Source of the DNA: CAZWSX01 sp964636985
Lineage (GTDB): Bacteria; Planctomycetota; Planctomycetia; Pirellulales; Pirellulaceae
Direction of reading: 5' to 3'
Length of the DNA stretch: 64,000 nucleotides
Assembly (NCBI GenBank): GCA_964636985.1
Contig: CAZWSX010000030.1
Coordinates: 15,643-79,642 of the forward strand
Shown: piece after piece, positions 1 to 7,655 of the stretch
Layout: each line of letters starts with the position of its first letter
Position numbering within the stretch: position 1 is the stretch's first letter
The notes under the pieces: model-generated
Databases searched by the model: none
Seen by the model: only the letters and a program-made list of their open reading frames with translations
What the model was told of the DNA's origin: nothing
Made by a program: the position numbers and the translations under genes

Positions 1-338
1 TCGGAAGCCAGGCGATGCGTCGTAAGAATCACTTTGCAGATCAAATTCAGGCCGTCGTCCTGCGTTTCGATAATGCGGTATTTGGCAAGACGCAGACCCG
101 ATTGCCAATCCTCGTCGCCACCCACAATCGGCGGAGATTCGGATTTGAGGCTGCTGATCGGCTTTCCTTCCGACCAGTTTTTCAGGAACAGTTCGAGCGA
201 CGATTTCGCCGTGGGGGCGTCGAGCTGGTAGGTCGGCTCGCATCCCGCCAAACCGATGGCCAACAAGATCAAGGCGAGGCAACAAAACGTCGCTCGGCTT
301 CCCCTGCGTGGCGTATCGGTCTGGTTGAGCGTACTCAT
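1..338 (-). CDS. Lipoprotein of unknown function (3' end outside window)
   Basis: The reading frame opens at the ATG at 338-336 and runs off the left edge without a stop, so about 112 residues are visible. Residues 10-35 form a basic then hydrophobic leader ending in a lipobox, L-A-G-C, so the mature protein should be a lipid-anchored envelope protein starting at the cysteine. The rest is soluble and slightly basic, with no motif I recognise. It starts 13 bases downstream of the stop of the DUF1559 gene on the same strand, so the two are probably co-transcribed. A small lipoprotein next to a DUF1559 gene is a common planctomycete arrangement; its function is unknown. Confidence 0.7.
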   Translation of the reverse strand, partial: MSTLNQTDTPRRGSRATFCCLALILLAIGLAGCEPTYQLDAPTAKSSLELFLKNWSEGKPISSLKSESPPIVGGDEDWQSGLRLAKYRIIETQDDGLNLICKVILTTHRLAS

Positions 339-351
339 CACTTCAGCACCG

Positions 352-1392
352 TCATTGGGGCACGGGACTGAATGGCACGCGGTCGCCACTACTGCGAGTT
401 CCTAGGGCCCGCCACACTGCAAGATCAATCGAATCAGGGATGAAACGCACCGAGCCATCGCACATCGCGACGATCACGCCGCCGGGATGGTAGCTGTTGG
501 CCGTCGACATGCTCCGACCAGGCGGAAACATGCACGAGCGGCCATTAGGTGGAGCGACGTGGTAGTACAACGTCGTCGAGTGGTACGCATGCATCCAAGG
601 CGCGCCTACGTTCGACACGCCTTGTTTCGATATGTCTTCAAGGTTGCAGGCCATGCAATCGGCCAGAGCCTGATCGGCCGTACCGGGAAAAGTCCCGGGC
701 CGAAAAGTATCCGTCTTGGGCGAGACAACTCCGTTGTTGCCGTCCCCTTTGCATTTTTCGGAGAACATCGCGGTGAGCGACGAACCGTCGGCCAAATCGG
801 CGAAGCGGTTCACTTTGTCCCGTTCAAACACGCCGTTGCACGGCTGCATCCCAAAATTGGGATCGGCCGAACTCGTTGGCGGAGCACCTGCCAGGATATT
901 GGTCCCGCAGTTGCCGTAATAGTTATTTCGTCCACCTAGATCGGGCGGCAGCCTGTCTGGATCGGATGGACAGATAAAGGTGGAAATCAGTTTCATCTTC
1001 GCAGATCTGTTTCGCGGATCGGAGTAATCAAGTTTCCAATCAATTGCGTCGTAGATCGGCGCTTGGTCGATGTAGGGAAGGATTCTCGCGTGGATCGAAT
1101 AGCCCGAAAACGCCGTTGCGGCCTGAGCGTTTCCGTAAGGAAACGTATGGAACGCATCGTGATACTCCTGAACGCCTAGCGACAGGTGTTTTGCATTGTT
1201 GCCGCATTGCACCCGCCGCCCCATTTCGCGCGCCATCTGGATCGCTGGAAGCATGATCGCGATCAACAACCCAACGACAACGACCACCACCAAGAGTTCA
1301 ATCAGGGTGAAGCCGGGGCGCAAAGCGGAGGCTAGACGCACAGGAGCACCTGCGCGCAGCAAGGGAGCACGATGGTTTTCAGATTGATTCAT
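352..1392 (-). CDS. DUF1559 domain protein, type II secretion prepilin-like
   Basis: The protein has a short basic leader followed by the class III prepilin signature P-G-F-T-L-I-E-L-L with a long hydrophobic helix, the processing site of a prepilin peptidase. The rest matches the DUF1559 family of planctomycetes: a 'CxNNxKxLxLGxxxYHDxxxxFP' segment early on and the C-terminal H-X9-D-G motif (YHPGGVIVAMCDGSVRFI). Length, about 346 residues, is normal. An upstream in-frame start at 1431 exists, but the methionine at 1392 (MNQSENH) gives a compact leader and is preferred. These pseudopilin-like proteins occur in large paralogous sets in planctomycetes and are inferred to be envelope or surface proteins; the precise role is unknown. 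Confidence 0.88.
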   Translation of the reverse strand: MNQSENHRAPLLRAGAPVRLASALRPGFTLIELLVVVVVVGLLIAIMLPAIQMAREMGRRVQCGNNAKHLSLGVQEYHDAFHTFPYGNAQAATAFSGYSIHARILPYIDQAPIYDAIDWKLDYSDPRNRSAKMKLISTFICPSDPDRLPPDLGGRNNYYGNCGTNILAGAPPTSSADPNFGMQPCNGVFERDKVNRFADLADGSSLTAMFSEKCKGDGNNGVVSPKTDTFRPGTFPGTADQALADCMACNLEDISKQGVSNVGAPWMHAYHSTTLYYHVAPPNGRSCMFPPGRSMSTANSYHPGGVIVAMCDGSVRFIPDSIDLAVWRALGTRSSGDRVPFSPVPQ

Positions 1393-1588
1393 ACAATTGA
1401 AAACAGCCGCGATACGGACGTAACGCAGCAACCGACAACAAAGCAGTTCAATCGACCAGACGAGCGATACCGTGATGCGCCAGACAAGTTGTCCGGCTTA
1501 CGGGGACTTACCGACTCGAAGACACTGGCGAATCCAAGAACACATTGGACCGCGCCATCACTAGATTCCTTCCCACAATCTCCGACCG

Positions 1589-2050
1589 CTACGATCTAGG
1601 CGGCGGAGTGGGCGGGGGGGCAGGCTCGAGGTCATAGAGCAATCCCGCTTCATTCCAGAATTGAACGGAGCGCGCACTTAAGGCGCGTTCCGCTTCGGCC
1701 ACCCAGAACACATCGACCGCCGACGACGAACTCGTAATTCGCGTCCAAGGCGTCGATGGCATGGCGGGTGCCTGTTCGCGTGCGCGGCATTCGGGAGCAT
1801 CGCACTTCCGCCGCGACGACGTTCCGTGGTCCCTCGCCGCTTCTTGATCGCGCTGTTCGACCAACGCCGTAACCACGGCTCCTCGCGTCCCCGGCTTGAG
1901 AACCAGGAAATGCTTTCCGCAGGTGGCCGCTTGAATGGTGTCTCCTGTCGCGAAAACACCAGCGAGAGCCGCAAGGCAAACAAACGCGAATCCCCGAAGA
2001 CGCGAGCCGAAGCAGGATCGGCGAGCAGCGGTAGTCGGGAAAGAATTCAT
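1589..2050 (-). CDS. Secreted hypothetical protein
   Basis: This 153-residue protein starts with a typical Sec signal peptide (basic residues 10-19, hydrophobic 20-36, likely cleavage after I-Q-A). The mature part begins with T-C-G-K-H-F-L-V and contains K-C-D-A-P-E-C-R, a Cys-x4-Cys pattern that resembles short extracytoplasmic planctomycete proteins. It ends in a proline-rich tail. I do not recognise a domain. It stands alone, with 196 bases of empty sequence before the DUF1559 gene and 242 bases upstream that contain two small inverted repeats. Confidence 0.6.
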   Translation of the reverse strand: MNSFPTTAARRSCFGSRLRGFAFVCLAALAGVFATGDTIQAATCGKHFLVLKPGTRGAVVTALVEQRDQEAARDHGTSSRRKCDAPECRAREQAPAMPSTPWTRITSSSSAVDVFWVAEAERALSARSVQFWNEAGLLYDLEPAPPPTPPPRS

Positions 2051-2057
2051 AGTTGGT

Positions 2058-2103
2058 TAAGTCGGCGAAATTCGACTTAGGGATCTATCCACTATTTGGA
2101 TAG
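2058..2103 (-). promoter_or_regulatory. Two adjacent inverted repeats upstream of the secreted protein gene
   Basis: Two 7-bp perfect inverted repeats lie 8 to 53 bases upstream of the ATG at 2050: TAAGTCG/CGACTTA (2058-2064 and 2073-2079) and CTATCCA/TGGATAG (2085-2091 and 2097-2103). Their location fits operator sites or a leader hairpin, but this is positional inference only. The remaining sequence up to 2292 shows nothing else. Confidence 0.3.
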
Positions 2104-2292
2104 TTTTACGCGTGGAAAACCGCACGTCAATTGATTTTTGTCCGCTTTCTTGGGCGATGGTCCGGTTCTTTTTCGGTCTGCGAGGCTGCGTCCCGCTCGT
2201 TTTGCAGACCACGGCCGTTTTGTCATACGTAGTCTGGTTCTATTGGTTCGCCTGCGATCAAAGATCCTCGTACTCTCCGGCTGTATGGGAGC

Positions 2293-2802
2293 CTACGGAA
2301 TCGCATAGGTGGCATGAAGTTTTCCCTGGAACGACTCTCGCAGTTCTTCCAGTCGTTTGGCCTCAGGCGAATCACGTCGCAACATCACGCCACCAGTCAC
2401 CCGGACAACCACCACGCGCAAATCCGGCAGCGACCTCACTTCCGCGACCATCTCGGGCGTGAGCTTATCGAGCGGGATGTCGACCGTCGCGACGTGCTTG
2501 GCGGTGTACGTTCCTTCCAACAGTTCGCGCAGCGTCGGGAGAGGTGGCTCGGCCTTCGGCGAGGCGGTAACCTGAACGATGTCGAGGTACTCGAAGTCGG
2601 GAAGCATCGCCACGCTAATCAAAACATTGGAAATCGACGGATTCTGGTAGTGGTAGTAAACGGTCCCGCCAGCCCGCTCGATCGCCGCTACCGCGGAGCT
2701 CTCAAAGTCCCAAAGCCGCCACCCCAAAAAACAGGCCATCGCGGCAACGACCAACAGGATCGCGCGTAGACTGAAACGAAGACCGGGGCGAGGCAACTTC
2801 AT
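2293..2802 (-). CDS. Single-pass membrane protein, hypothetical
   Basis: From the ATG at 2802 the protein has a short basic segment and one hydrophobic helix (FSLRAILLVVAAMACFLGW), followed by an extracytoplasmic alpha/beta-looking domain of about 140 residues. The 'RFSLRALL' membrane anchor next to the start is very common in planctomycete proteins of unknown function, some of which carry leucine-rich-repeat-like domains; here phrases such as LPDFEYLDIVQV and LPDLRVVVVRV resemble LRR strands but no regular repeat is evident. A GTG start at 2850 would add 16 residues without a better ribosome binding site. It is divergent from the TetR gene. Confidence 0.6.
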   Translation of the reverse strand: MKLPRPGLRFSLRAILLVVAAMACFLGWRLWDFESSAVAAIERAGGTVYYHYQNPSISNVLISVAMLPDFEYLDIVQVTASPKAEPPLPTLRELLEGTYTAKHVATVDIPLDKLTPEMVAEVRSLPDLRVVVVRVTGGVMLRRDSPEAKRLEELRESFQGKLHATYAIP

Positions 2803-2905
2803 CTTCAGTATTGTCCGCACCCTTCGTAGCGAATCAAGGAAAACAGCCACAACACATCAACGCAAGACGATGTGTCTATTGGCCAAAAATGACCACTTGA
2901 CTTTT

Positions 2906-2930
2906 TGTGACGAATCGTCGAAAAATGACA
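2906..2930 (+). promoter_or_regulatory. Candidate operator upstream of tetR (copy 1)
   Basis: A 25-base sequence starting TGTGACGAA.CG.CG and ending GACA lies just before the TetR start codon at 2933. The same pattern recurs at 3698-3722 in front of the transporter operon. Copy 1 is also an imperfect palindrome (TTTTTGTGACGA facing TCGTCGAAAAA). A TTGAC box lies 4 bases upstream. TetR-family proteins usually bind such palindromes at their own promoter, so autoregulation is inferred. Confidence 0.4.
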
Positions 2931-2932
2931 AC

Positions 2933-3667
2933 ATGAGTACTCTAAGCCGAAAACAACGTGAAATCGCCGAACGGGAACAGATGTTCCTCGATGTCGCGCG
3001 GGGACTGTTGCTCGAACAGGGGTATGCCGCCTTCACCATGGACCACCTCGCGGAGAAGACCGAGTTCTCCAAAGGAGTCATTTACCAGCACTTCAAATCG
3101 AAAGAGGACATCATCACGGCCCTGGCCGGCCAGAGCATGGAGCGGCGGATTGCCTGGTTCCGGCGAGCGGTTGCCTTCGACGGCCGCCCCCGCGAAAAGA
3201 TGATGGCGATTGGCGTTGCCGAAGAGCTATTCGTTCGCGGCCACGCCCATCACTTCCATCTCGAACAGATCATCAAGATGGCCTCGCTCAGCGAACGCGC
3301 ATCCGACGAACGTTCCGAAAAACTTCTGGATTATGAAAAGGCATGCTTTGGCACGGTGATCAGCGCCGTTCAGTTGGGGCTCCAGTCCGGCGACCTGGTC
3401 CTCGATCCGCCTGAGAAAGCAGCCAACCTCGTCCTGGGCCTGTGGGCGATGAATTTTGGCAGCTATCTGCTGTTGCAGACCAGCGGCGCGCTTTTACAGG
3501 GGCACGGAGTGTCGAACCCTCATGAGACGGTTCGATCGAACTGCCATGCGATGCTCGATGGATATCGCTGGAAGCCGCTGTTCAGCGAATGGGATTACGC
3601 GAAGACCTACCAGCGGATTCTGACCGAAGTCTTTCCCGAGGAAGCTAAAACGGCGGGACTCGCTTGA
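2933..3667 (+). CDS. TetR/AcrR family transcriptional regulator
   Basis: The N-terminal 70 residues form a TetR helix-turn-helix: F-T-M-D-H-L-A-E-K-T-E-F-S-K-G-V-I-Y-Q-H-F around residues 34-54, followed by K-S-K-E-D. The remaining 170 or so residues are the helical ligand-binding and dimerisation half, which I cannot assign to a ligand. The start at 2933 (MSTLSRKQRE) is chosen because the extra 21 residues of the longer frame would read through the candidate operator. Length, 244 residues, is slightly long for the family. It lies 95 bases upstream of an export operon on the same strand and most probably represses it. Confidence 0.88.
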   Translation: MSTLSRKQREIAEREQMFLDVARGLLLEQGYAAFTMDHLAEKTEFSKGVIYQHFKSKEDIITALAGQSMERRIAWFRRAVAFDGRPREKMMAIGVAEELFVRGHAHHFHLEQIIKMASLSERASDERSEKLLDYEKACFGTVISAVQLGLQSGDLVLDPPEKAANLVLGLWAMNFGSYLLLQTSGALLQGHGVSNPHETVRSNCHAMLDGYRWKPLFSEWDYAKTYQRILTEVFPEEAKTAGLA

Positions 3668-3697
3668 TTTCACCGATACAAATTTTTTTGACCCAAA

Positions 3698-3722
3698 TGT
3701 GACGAAGCGCCGGTTTTCGACA
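3698..3722 (+). promoter_or_regulatory. Candidate operator upstream of export operon (copy 2)
   Basis: This 25-base sequence shares TGTGACGAA.CG.CG at its left end and GACA at its right end with the site at 2906-2930, with equal overall length. It lies 40 bases before the permease start codon, and a TTGAC box lies 5 bases upstream of it, as at copy 1. It is the natural candidate for TetR control of the transporter. Confidence 0.4.
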
Positions 3723-3762
3723 TCTTGAAGAATCAACGCCGTCGAAATCCCAGGACCAAATC

Positions 3763-4902
3763 ATGAACTGGCTCGCTCTCAAAATGCTCACCGGCGACCG
3801 GGCCAAGTATTTGAGCCTGATCTTCAGCGTCATGTTTGCCACCCTTTTGATGACGCAGCAGATCTCCATCTTCATGGGAATCGTCCGCCGCTCCGCCAGC
3901 CAGGTCGACGACGTTCGCGACGCCGACGTCTGGGTGATGGACCTCAAGACCCGCCAGATCGACGAGGCGCCCAACCTGTTGCCGCCCGACTTGCAGCGTG
4001 TCCGCGGCGTGGAAGGAGTCGAGTGGGCGGTCAACTTTCACAAGGGCCAGGCACAAGCACGACTGGAAAACGGCGCCTTTCGAACCGTGACGCTCGTGGC
4101 GGTCGATGATGCGTCGATGGTCGGTGCGCCACGCGACATGATCATCGGCGACTACGAATCGCTCCGCCAACCGGATGCGATGATCGTCGACAAAGCCGGC
4201 TTCGAGTACATGTGGCCCGGGCAACCCATGACGATCGGCCGCGTCTTTCAAATCAACGATAGCCGCGTGGTGCTGGTCGGCGTGTGCAAGGCCTCGCCGC
4301 CGTTCGTCACGCTGCCGGTGATCTATTGCCGGATGTCGAACGCCGAACGATTCGCCGTGGGTTCGCGGCATCTGCCGAATTTTGTTTTGGCCAAGGTCAA
4401 ATCAGGGCAAAACCCGGACGTGGTGTGCGAGCGGATTCGCGAGCGAACGGGGCTCGCCGCCTACACTAAGACGCAATTCTTCTGGAAGACGATCAACTAC
4501 ATGCTCAGTTCGACGGGCATTCCCGTGAACTTCGGCATCACGATCGCGCTAGGGTTCATTGTCGGCGTCGCCGTGACGGGGCAGACCTTTTATCTCTTCA
4601 CGCTCGAGAACCTCAAACAGTTCGGCTCGCTCAAAGCGATGGGCGTCACCAACTGGCGCCTGATGCAAATGATTCTGCTGCAAGCGACATCCGTCGGAGC
4701 GATGGGCTATTCACTCGGCATCGGCGCGACGGCGCTGTTTTTCACCTATACCAACGGCATCACGCACCTGGCAGGACTCAACATGACGTGGTTCGCCGCG
4801 TCGTTTGTCGGGATCGCCGTGATGTTGATCATCGTCGTCGTGAGCTTGTTCAGCTTGCGGAAGGTCTTGGTGCTGGAACCGGCAGTCGTATTCCGTGGCT
4901 AG
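3763..4902 (+). CDS. ABC transporter permease, FtsX/DevC-like
   Basis: This 379-residue protein has one N-terminal membrane helix (about residues 15-35), a periplasmic domain of about 210 residues, and three C-terminal helices, the topology of FtsX/MacB-type permeases. The C-terminal half carries the family hallmark 'LENLKQFGSLKAMGVTNW' between helices 2 and 3, where the permease contacts its ATPase, and resembles the DevC type found with HlyD-like adaptors. It is the first gene of a three-gene operon with the ATPase 33 bases downstream. Such systems move lipids or hydrophobic compounds across the envelope by a periplasmic mechanism; the substrate cannot be told from sequence. Confidence 0.88.
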   Translation: MNWLALKMLTGDRAKYLSLIFSVMFATLLMTQQISIFMGIVRRSASQVDDVRDADVWVMDLKTRQIDEAPNLLPPDLQRVRGVEGVEWAVNFHKGQAQARLENGAFRTVTLVAVDDASMVGAPRDMIIGDYESLRQPDAMIVDKAGFEYMWPGQPMTIGRVFQINDSRVVLVGVCKASPPFVTLPVIYCRMSNAERFAVGSRHLPNFVLAKVKSGQNPDVVCERIRERTGLAAYTKTQFFWKTINYMLSSTGIPVNFGITIALGFIVGVAVTGQTFYLFTLENLKQFGSLKAMGVTNWRLMQMILLQATSVGAMGYSLGIGATALFFTYTNGITHLAGLNMTWFAASFVGIAVMLIIVVVSLFSLRKVLVLEPAVVFRG

Positions 4903-4935
4903 CACTGATTCCGTGGTTAGGCCGAAGGTGACATC

Positions 4936-5712
4936 ATGACGTGGACCATCAACCCTTTCGCCGCTCCCGAATTCATGGCCGACATGCCAGACGGCGTCGC
5001 CGTTTCGTGCCGCGGGGTGAGCAAGTTCTTCAACGCGGGCGAGACGCGGACCGTTGCACTCAAGGACATTGATCTCGACGTCGCCGCCGGTGTGATGACG
5101 TTGCTGGTTGGCCCGTCGGGCTGCGGAAAAACAACTCTGATTTCGATCATCGCCGGGCTGCTCAACCCAAGCGAAGGGGAAATCACCGTTTTGGGCCGGC
5201 CCCTCCACCAAATCTCGGCAACGCGATTGGTCCAGTTTCGCAAAGACAACATCGGCTTCGTGTTTCAGCAGTACAACCTCCTGCCGTCACTCACCGCGGC
5301 AGAAAACGCCGCTGTCCCTCTGATCATCCAAGGCAAGTCGCGCCGGCAAGCGATCGAGAAGGCCGAGGCCATGCTCGACGCCGTGGGACTCGGCAATCGA
5401 ACGAAATCGCTCCCTTCGCAACTCTCGGGCGGGCAGCAGCAACGCGTGGCAATCGCCCGCGCTTTGGTCCATGAACCGAGATTGCTGGTGTGCGACGAAC
5501 CCACGGCCGCACTCGACGCTAAGAGTGGACAGACGGTGATGGAGCTATTGCGGAACGTTGCGATCCAGCCCGATCGAGCGGTGATCGTCGTGACGCACGA
5601 CAACCGCGTATTCAACTTCGGCGATCAGATCGTCCACATGTCGGACGGGCACGTAGAAAAGATCGAAGACATGCGGGGCCAACCCAGGCTAGTCTATTCG
5701 GGAGAGCACTAA
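4936..5712 (+). CDS. ABC transporter ATP-binding protein, MacB/LolD/DevA-like
   Basis: All nucleotide-binding motifs are intact: Walker A GPSGCGKTT (residues 59-67), Q-loop in FVFQQYNLLPSLTA, signature LSGGQQQR, Walker B LLVCDEPTAALD and the H-loop histidine in VVTHD. The 'VFQQYNLLP' phrase is typical of the LolD/MacB group that partners FtsX-type permeases. There is a 20-residue N-terminal extension before the first strand. The stop codon is 1 base from the following adaptor gene, so translation is probably coupled. It powers the adjacent permease at the inner face of the cytoplasmic membrane. Confidence 0.93.
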   Translation: MTWTINPFAAPEFMADMPDGVAVSCRGVSKFFNAGETRTVALKDIDLDVAAGVMTLLVGPSGCGKTTLISIIAGLLNPSEGEITVLGRPLHQISATRLVQFRKDNIGFVFQQYNLLPSLTAAENAAVPLIIQGKSRRQAIEKAEAMLDAVGLGNRTKSLPSQLSGGQQQRVAIARALVHEPRLLVCDEPTAALDAKSGQTVMELLRNVAIQPDRAVIVVTHDNRVFNFGDQIVHMSDGHVEKIEDMRGQPRLVYSGEH

Positions 5713-5713
5713 G

Positions 5714-6799
5714 ATGAGAAAGTTTCTTCGTAATGCCGCGGTGCCCGCCATTGCTTGCGCGATGCTGGCGTTCGCTCTGTATCACCTGCTCTTCGCGGTG
5801 GAACATCGGCCTGACCTCGAGCCCCCTTCCCTGCCGCCGGTTGCGACAAGCGTAGCGGTCCTCGGAGCAGTGGGCCTCGTCGAGCCCGAGTCCGAGAACA
5901 TCTCGATTGGCTCAGCGCAATCGGGCATTGTCCTGGATGTGTACGTCTCCTCCGAGAAAGCGGGGACGCGGGTTTCCAAAGGAGATCCTCTGTTCCGCGT
6001 CGACGATCGGCAACTCCAGGCGCAGTTGGTCATCAACAAGGCCAATCTCAGTTCGGCGCAGGCCCAACTGACGCGATTGGTCAATCAGCCCCGCAAAGAA
6101 GATGTCGAACCGCTGGCGGCGAAAGTGAAAGTCGCCGAGGCAGTGACCAAGCAATGGGACGACAAAGTCCAACGCACGCTGCAACTGCACTCCAATGCGC
6201 TGGCCAAAGAAGACGTGGCCCAGCGGAAACTATCGCTCGAAGTGGCCAATGCCGAGTTGGCTCAAGCAAAGGAAGAACTCAATCGCGTGAAAGCCGGAGC
6301 ATGGGAGCAAGATCTCGATGTCGCAAAGGCAGCGGTCACCGTAGCGCAAGCGAACGTCGACTACATCGAAACGGAAATCGAACGTTGCCTGGTCCGCGCT
6401 CCGATCGATGGTCATGTCTTGCAAGTGAACGTTCGTCCGGGCGAGTACGTGAACGGTTCCATGGGCAAGACGCTCGTGGTTCTCGGCAAGCTCGATCGAC
6501 TCCACGTCCGCGTCGATATCGACGAGCAGGAGATCCCGCGATTTCACGCCGGCGCAAAAGGAAAAGGGAGCACGCGTGGCAACGCCAGAGTCGCTTTTCC
6601 GCTGGATTTCGTGCGGGTCGAGCCGTATGTCGTGCCCAAGAAGATGCTGTCGGGAGCGGCAGCCGAACGAGTCGACACGCGCGTGCTGCAAGTGATCTAC
6701 GCGGTCCGCAATGACGCGTCAGACGAAGATCCGCTCTACGTGGGCCAACAACTCGATGTCTACTTGGAGCTACAAGCGGGGGCTAAAGACTGGCCCTAG
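5714..6799 (+). CDS. HlyD/DevB-type periplasmic adaptor (membrane fusion protein)
   Basis: The protein has an N-terminal membrane anchor (about residues 8-27), a split biotinyl-lipoyl-like domain (IVLDVYVSSEKAGTRVSKGD before and VRAPIDGHVLQVNVRPGEYV after) and an intervening helical hairpin of about 130 residues rich in Ala, Gln, Lys and Glu. This order is diagnostic of HlyD-family adaptors. The C-terminal beta domain mentions 'VRVDIDEQEIPRF', typical of the family. Length, 361 residues, is normal. With the two preceding genes it completes a tripartite-type exporter; no outer-membrane channel gene is present in the window. Confidence 0.9.
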   Translation: MRKFLRNAAVPAIACAMLAFALYHLLFAVEHRPDLEPPSLPPVATSVAVLGAVGLVEPESENISIGSAQSGIVLDVYVSSEKAGTRVSKGDPLFRVDDRQLQAQLVINKANLSSAQAQLTRLVNQPRKEDVEPLAAKVKVAEAVTKQWDDKVQRTLQLHSNALAKEDVAQRKLSLEVANAELAQAKEELNRVKAGAWEQDLDVAKAAVTVAQANVDYIETEIERCLVRAPIDGHVLQVNVRPGEYVNGSMGKTLVVLGKLDRLHVRVDIDEQEIPRFHAGAKGKGSTRGNARVAFPLDFVRVEPYVVPKKMLSGAAAERVDTRVLQVIYAVRNDASDEDPLYVGQQLDVYLELQAGAKDWP

Positions 6800-6904
6800 C
6801 CGCGTTCGCCAGAACGCGGAAAGAACGGTCACCACTTCCAAACGGCCATCACGTACAAGCAGCAAACGCGTGCAGGTCCACCGCACTCTTGGCGAGTGCG
6901 GCTA

Positions 6905-7042
6905 CTAGCTCTTCTTGCGAGCTTTGCGGCCGAAGGGGTTGATCACCGGCAGTGCGCCCAAGAGTACACAAAGAAAGACCAAGGCCCAGCCGATCATGTC
7001 TTTCACGATGCCGGTTTGGGCGAACACGATTTCGGGTAGCAT
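6905..7042 (-). CDS. 45-residue single-pass membrane protein
   Basis: A short frame from the ATG at 7042 to TAG at 6905 encodes 45 residues: a short N-terminus (MLPEIVFAQTG), a clear membrane helix (DMIGWALVFLCVLLGALPVI) and a strongly basic tail (FGRKARKKS). The distribution, hydrophobic helix followed by positive charges, predicts an N-out, C-in inner-membrane protein. Codon use is like the neighbours, and the rest of the 6800-7131 gap is empty. No function can be given; it might be an accessory subunit of a neighbouring membrane protein. Confidence 0.6.
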   Translation of the reverse strand: MLPEIVFAQTGIVKDMIGWALVFLCVLLGALPVINPFGRKARKKS

Positions 7043-7131
7043 TGCCGCTTCAGCCTAAAGGTGACAAACGCGTCTGGGACGAACTCCAGTCTAATCGAAG
7101 TTCGTCCTTTGGCCATCGGTCGCGGTCGTGA

Positions 7132-7467
7132 TTAGCAGCTCACATCGGCGTCGAAAACGCGGACTTTTGCCCAATTCGGCTTCTGCTCTTCGATGAATTT
7201 CAGGTGCCGCTCGGCCGTTTGATAGGCATCGTGCGACGCGCGGCTGTCGAAAATCACTTGTAGTGCCACGTCGAAATCCTGGTCATTCACCGGTCGCGTC
7301 AGGTCGGGTGTCCGCGTTCCCACTGCGAAAGCCAGCGTCCCGGAGTGTCCCGAGAGATACTTGTGGGAAGCATCGATCAAGGCTTGCACCGCGGCCGGCG
7401 ACTTGTCCTTCAGCGTGAAATAGACCATGTGCCCCAAAAGCTTTGCGGTGCTGCGGTACGCGCTCAT
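7132..7467 (-). CDS. Dabb domain protein (stress-responsive alpha/beta barrel)
   Basis: From the ATG at 7467 the protein has 111 residues and matches the dimeric ferredoxin-like Dabb fold: an opening strand LGHMVYFTLKD, a helix, a second strand TLAFAVGTRT, the segment FDVALQVIFDSRASHDAYQT and a closing H-L-K-F-I-E-E. The longer frame upstream adds 47 low-quality residues and is not used. Dabb proteins are cytoplasmic and mostly uncharacterised; some act in stress response or as small cyclases. It stands alone between the small membrane protein gene and a divergent membrane protein gene. Confidence 0.82.
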   Translation of the reverse strand: MSAYRSTAKLLGHMVYFTLKDKSPAAVQALIDASHKYLSGHSGTLAFAVGTRTPDLTRPVNDQDFDVALQVIFDSRASHDAYQTAERHLKFIEEQKPNWAKVRVFDADVSC

Positions 7468-7655
7468 CGTTTTAATCTCGTGAAGTGGATGCTTTGAGTG
7501 CCGTTTGATACGCCCTATGGGAATCGCAAACGCTCGATGTTGCAAGGGGCGAACGTTACCCGCCGGGAGACTCTTTTCGAAGTTGTAAGTGCTTGCTTGG
7601 ATGTGCAATAATGCGGGCGTCTTTTCGGCAGGACGTTCTTTGATCGGGCACTTCT

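Noticed and set aside
2112..2462. 116-codon plus-strand frame with a hydrophobic N-terminus
   Set aside because: Its second half is antisense to the minus-strand membrane protein gene and there is no ribosome binding site.
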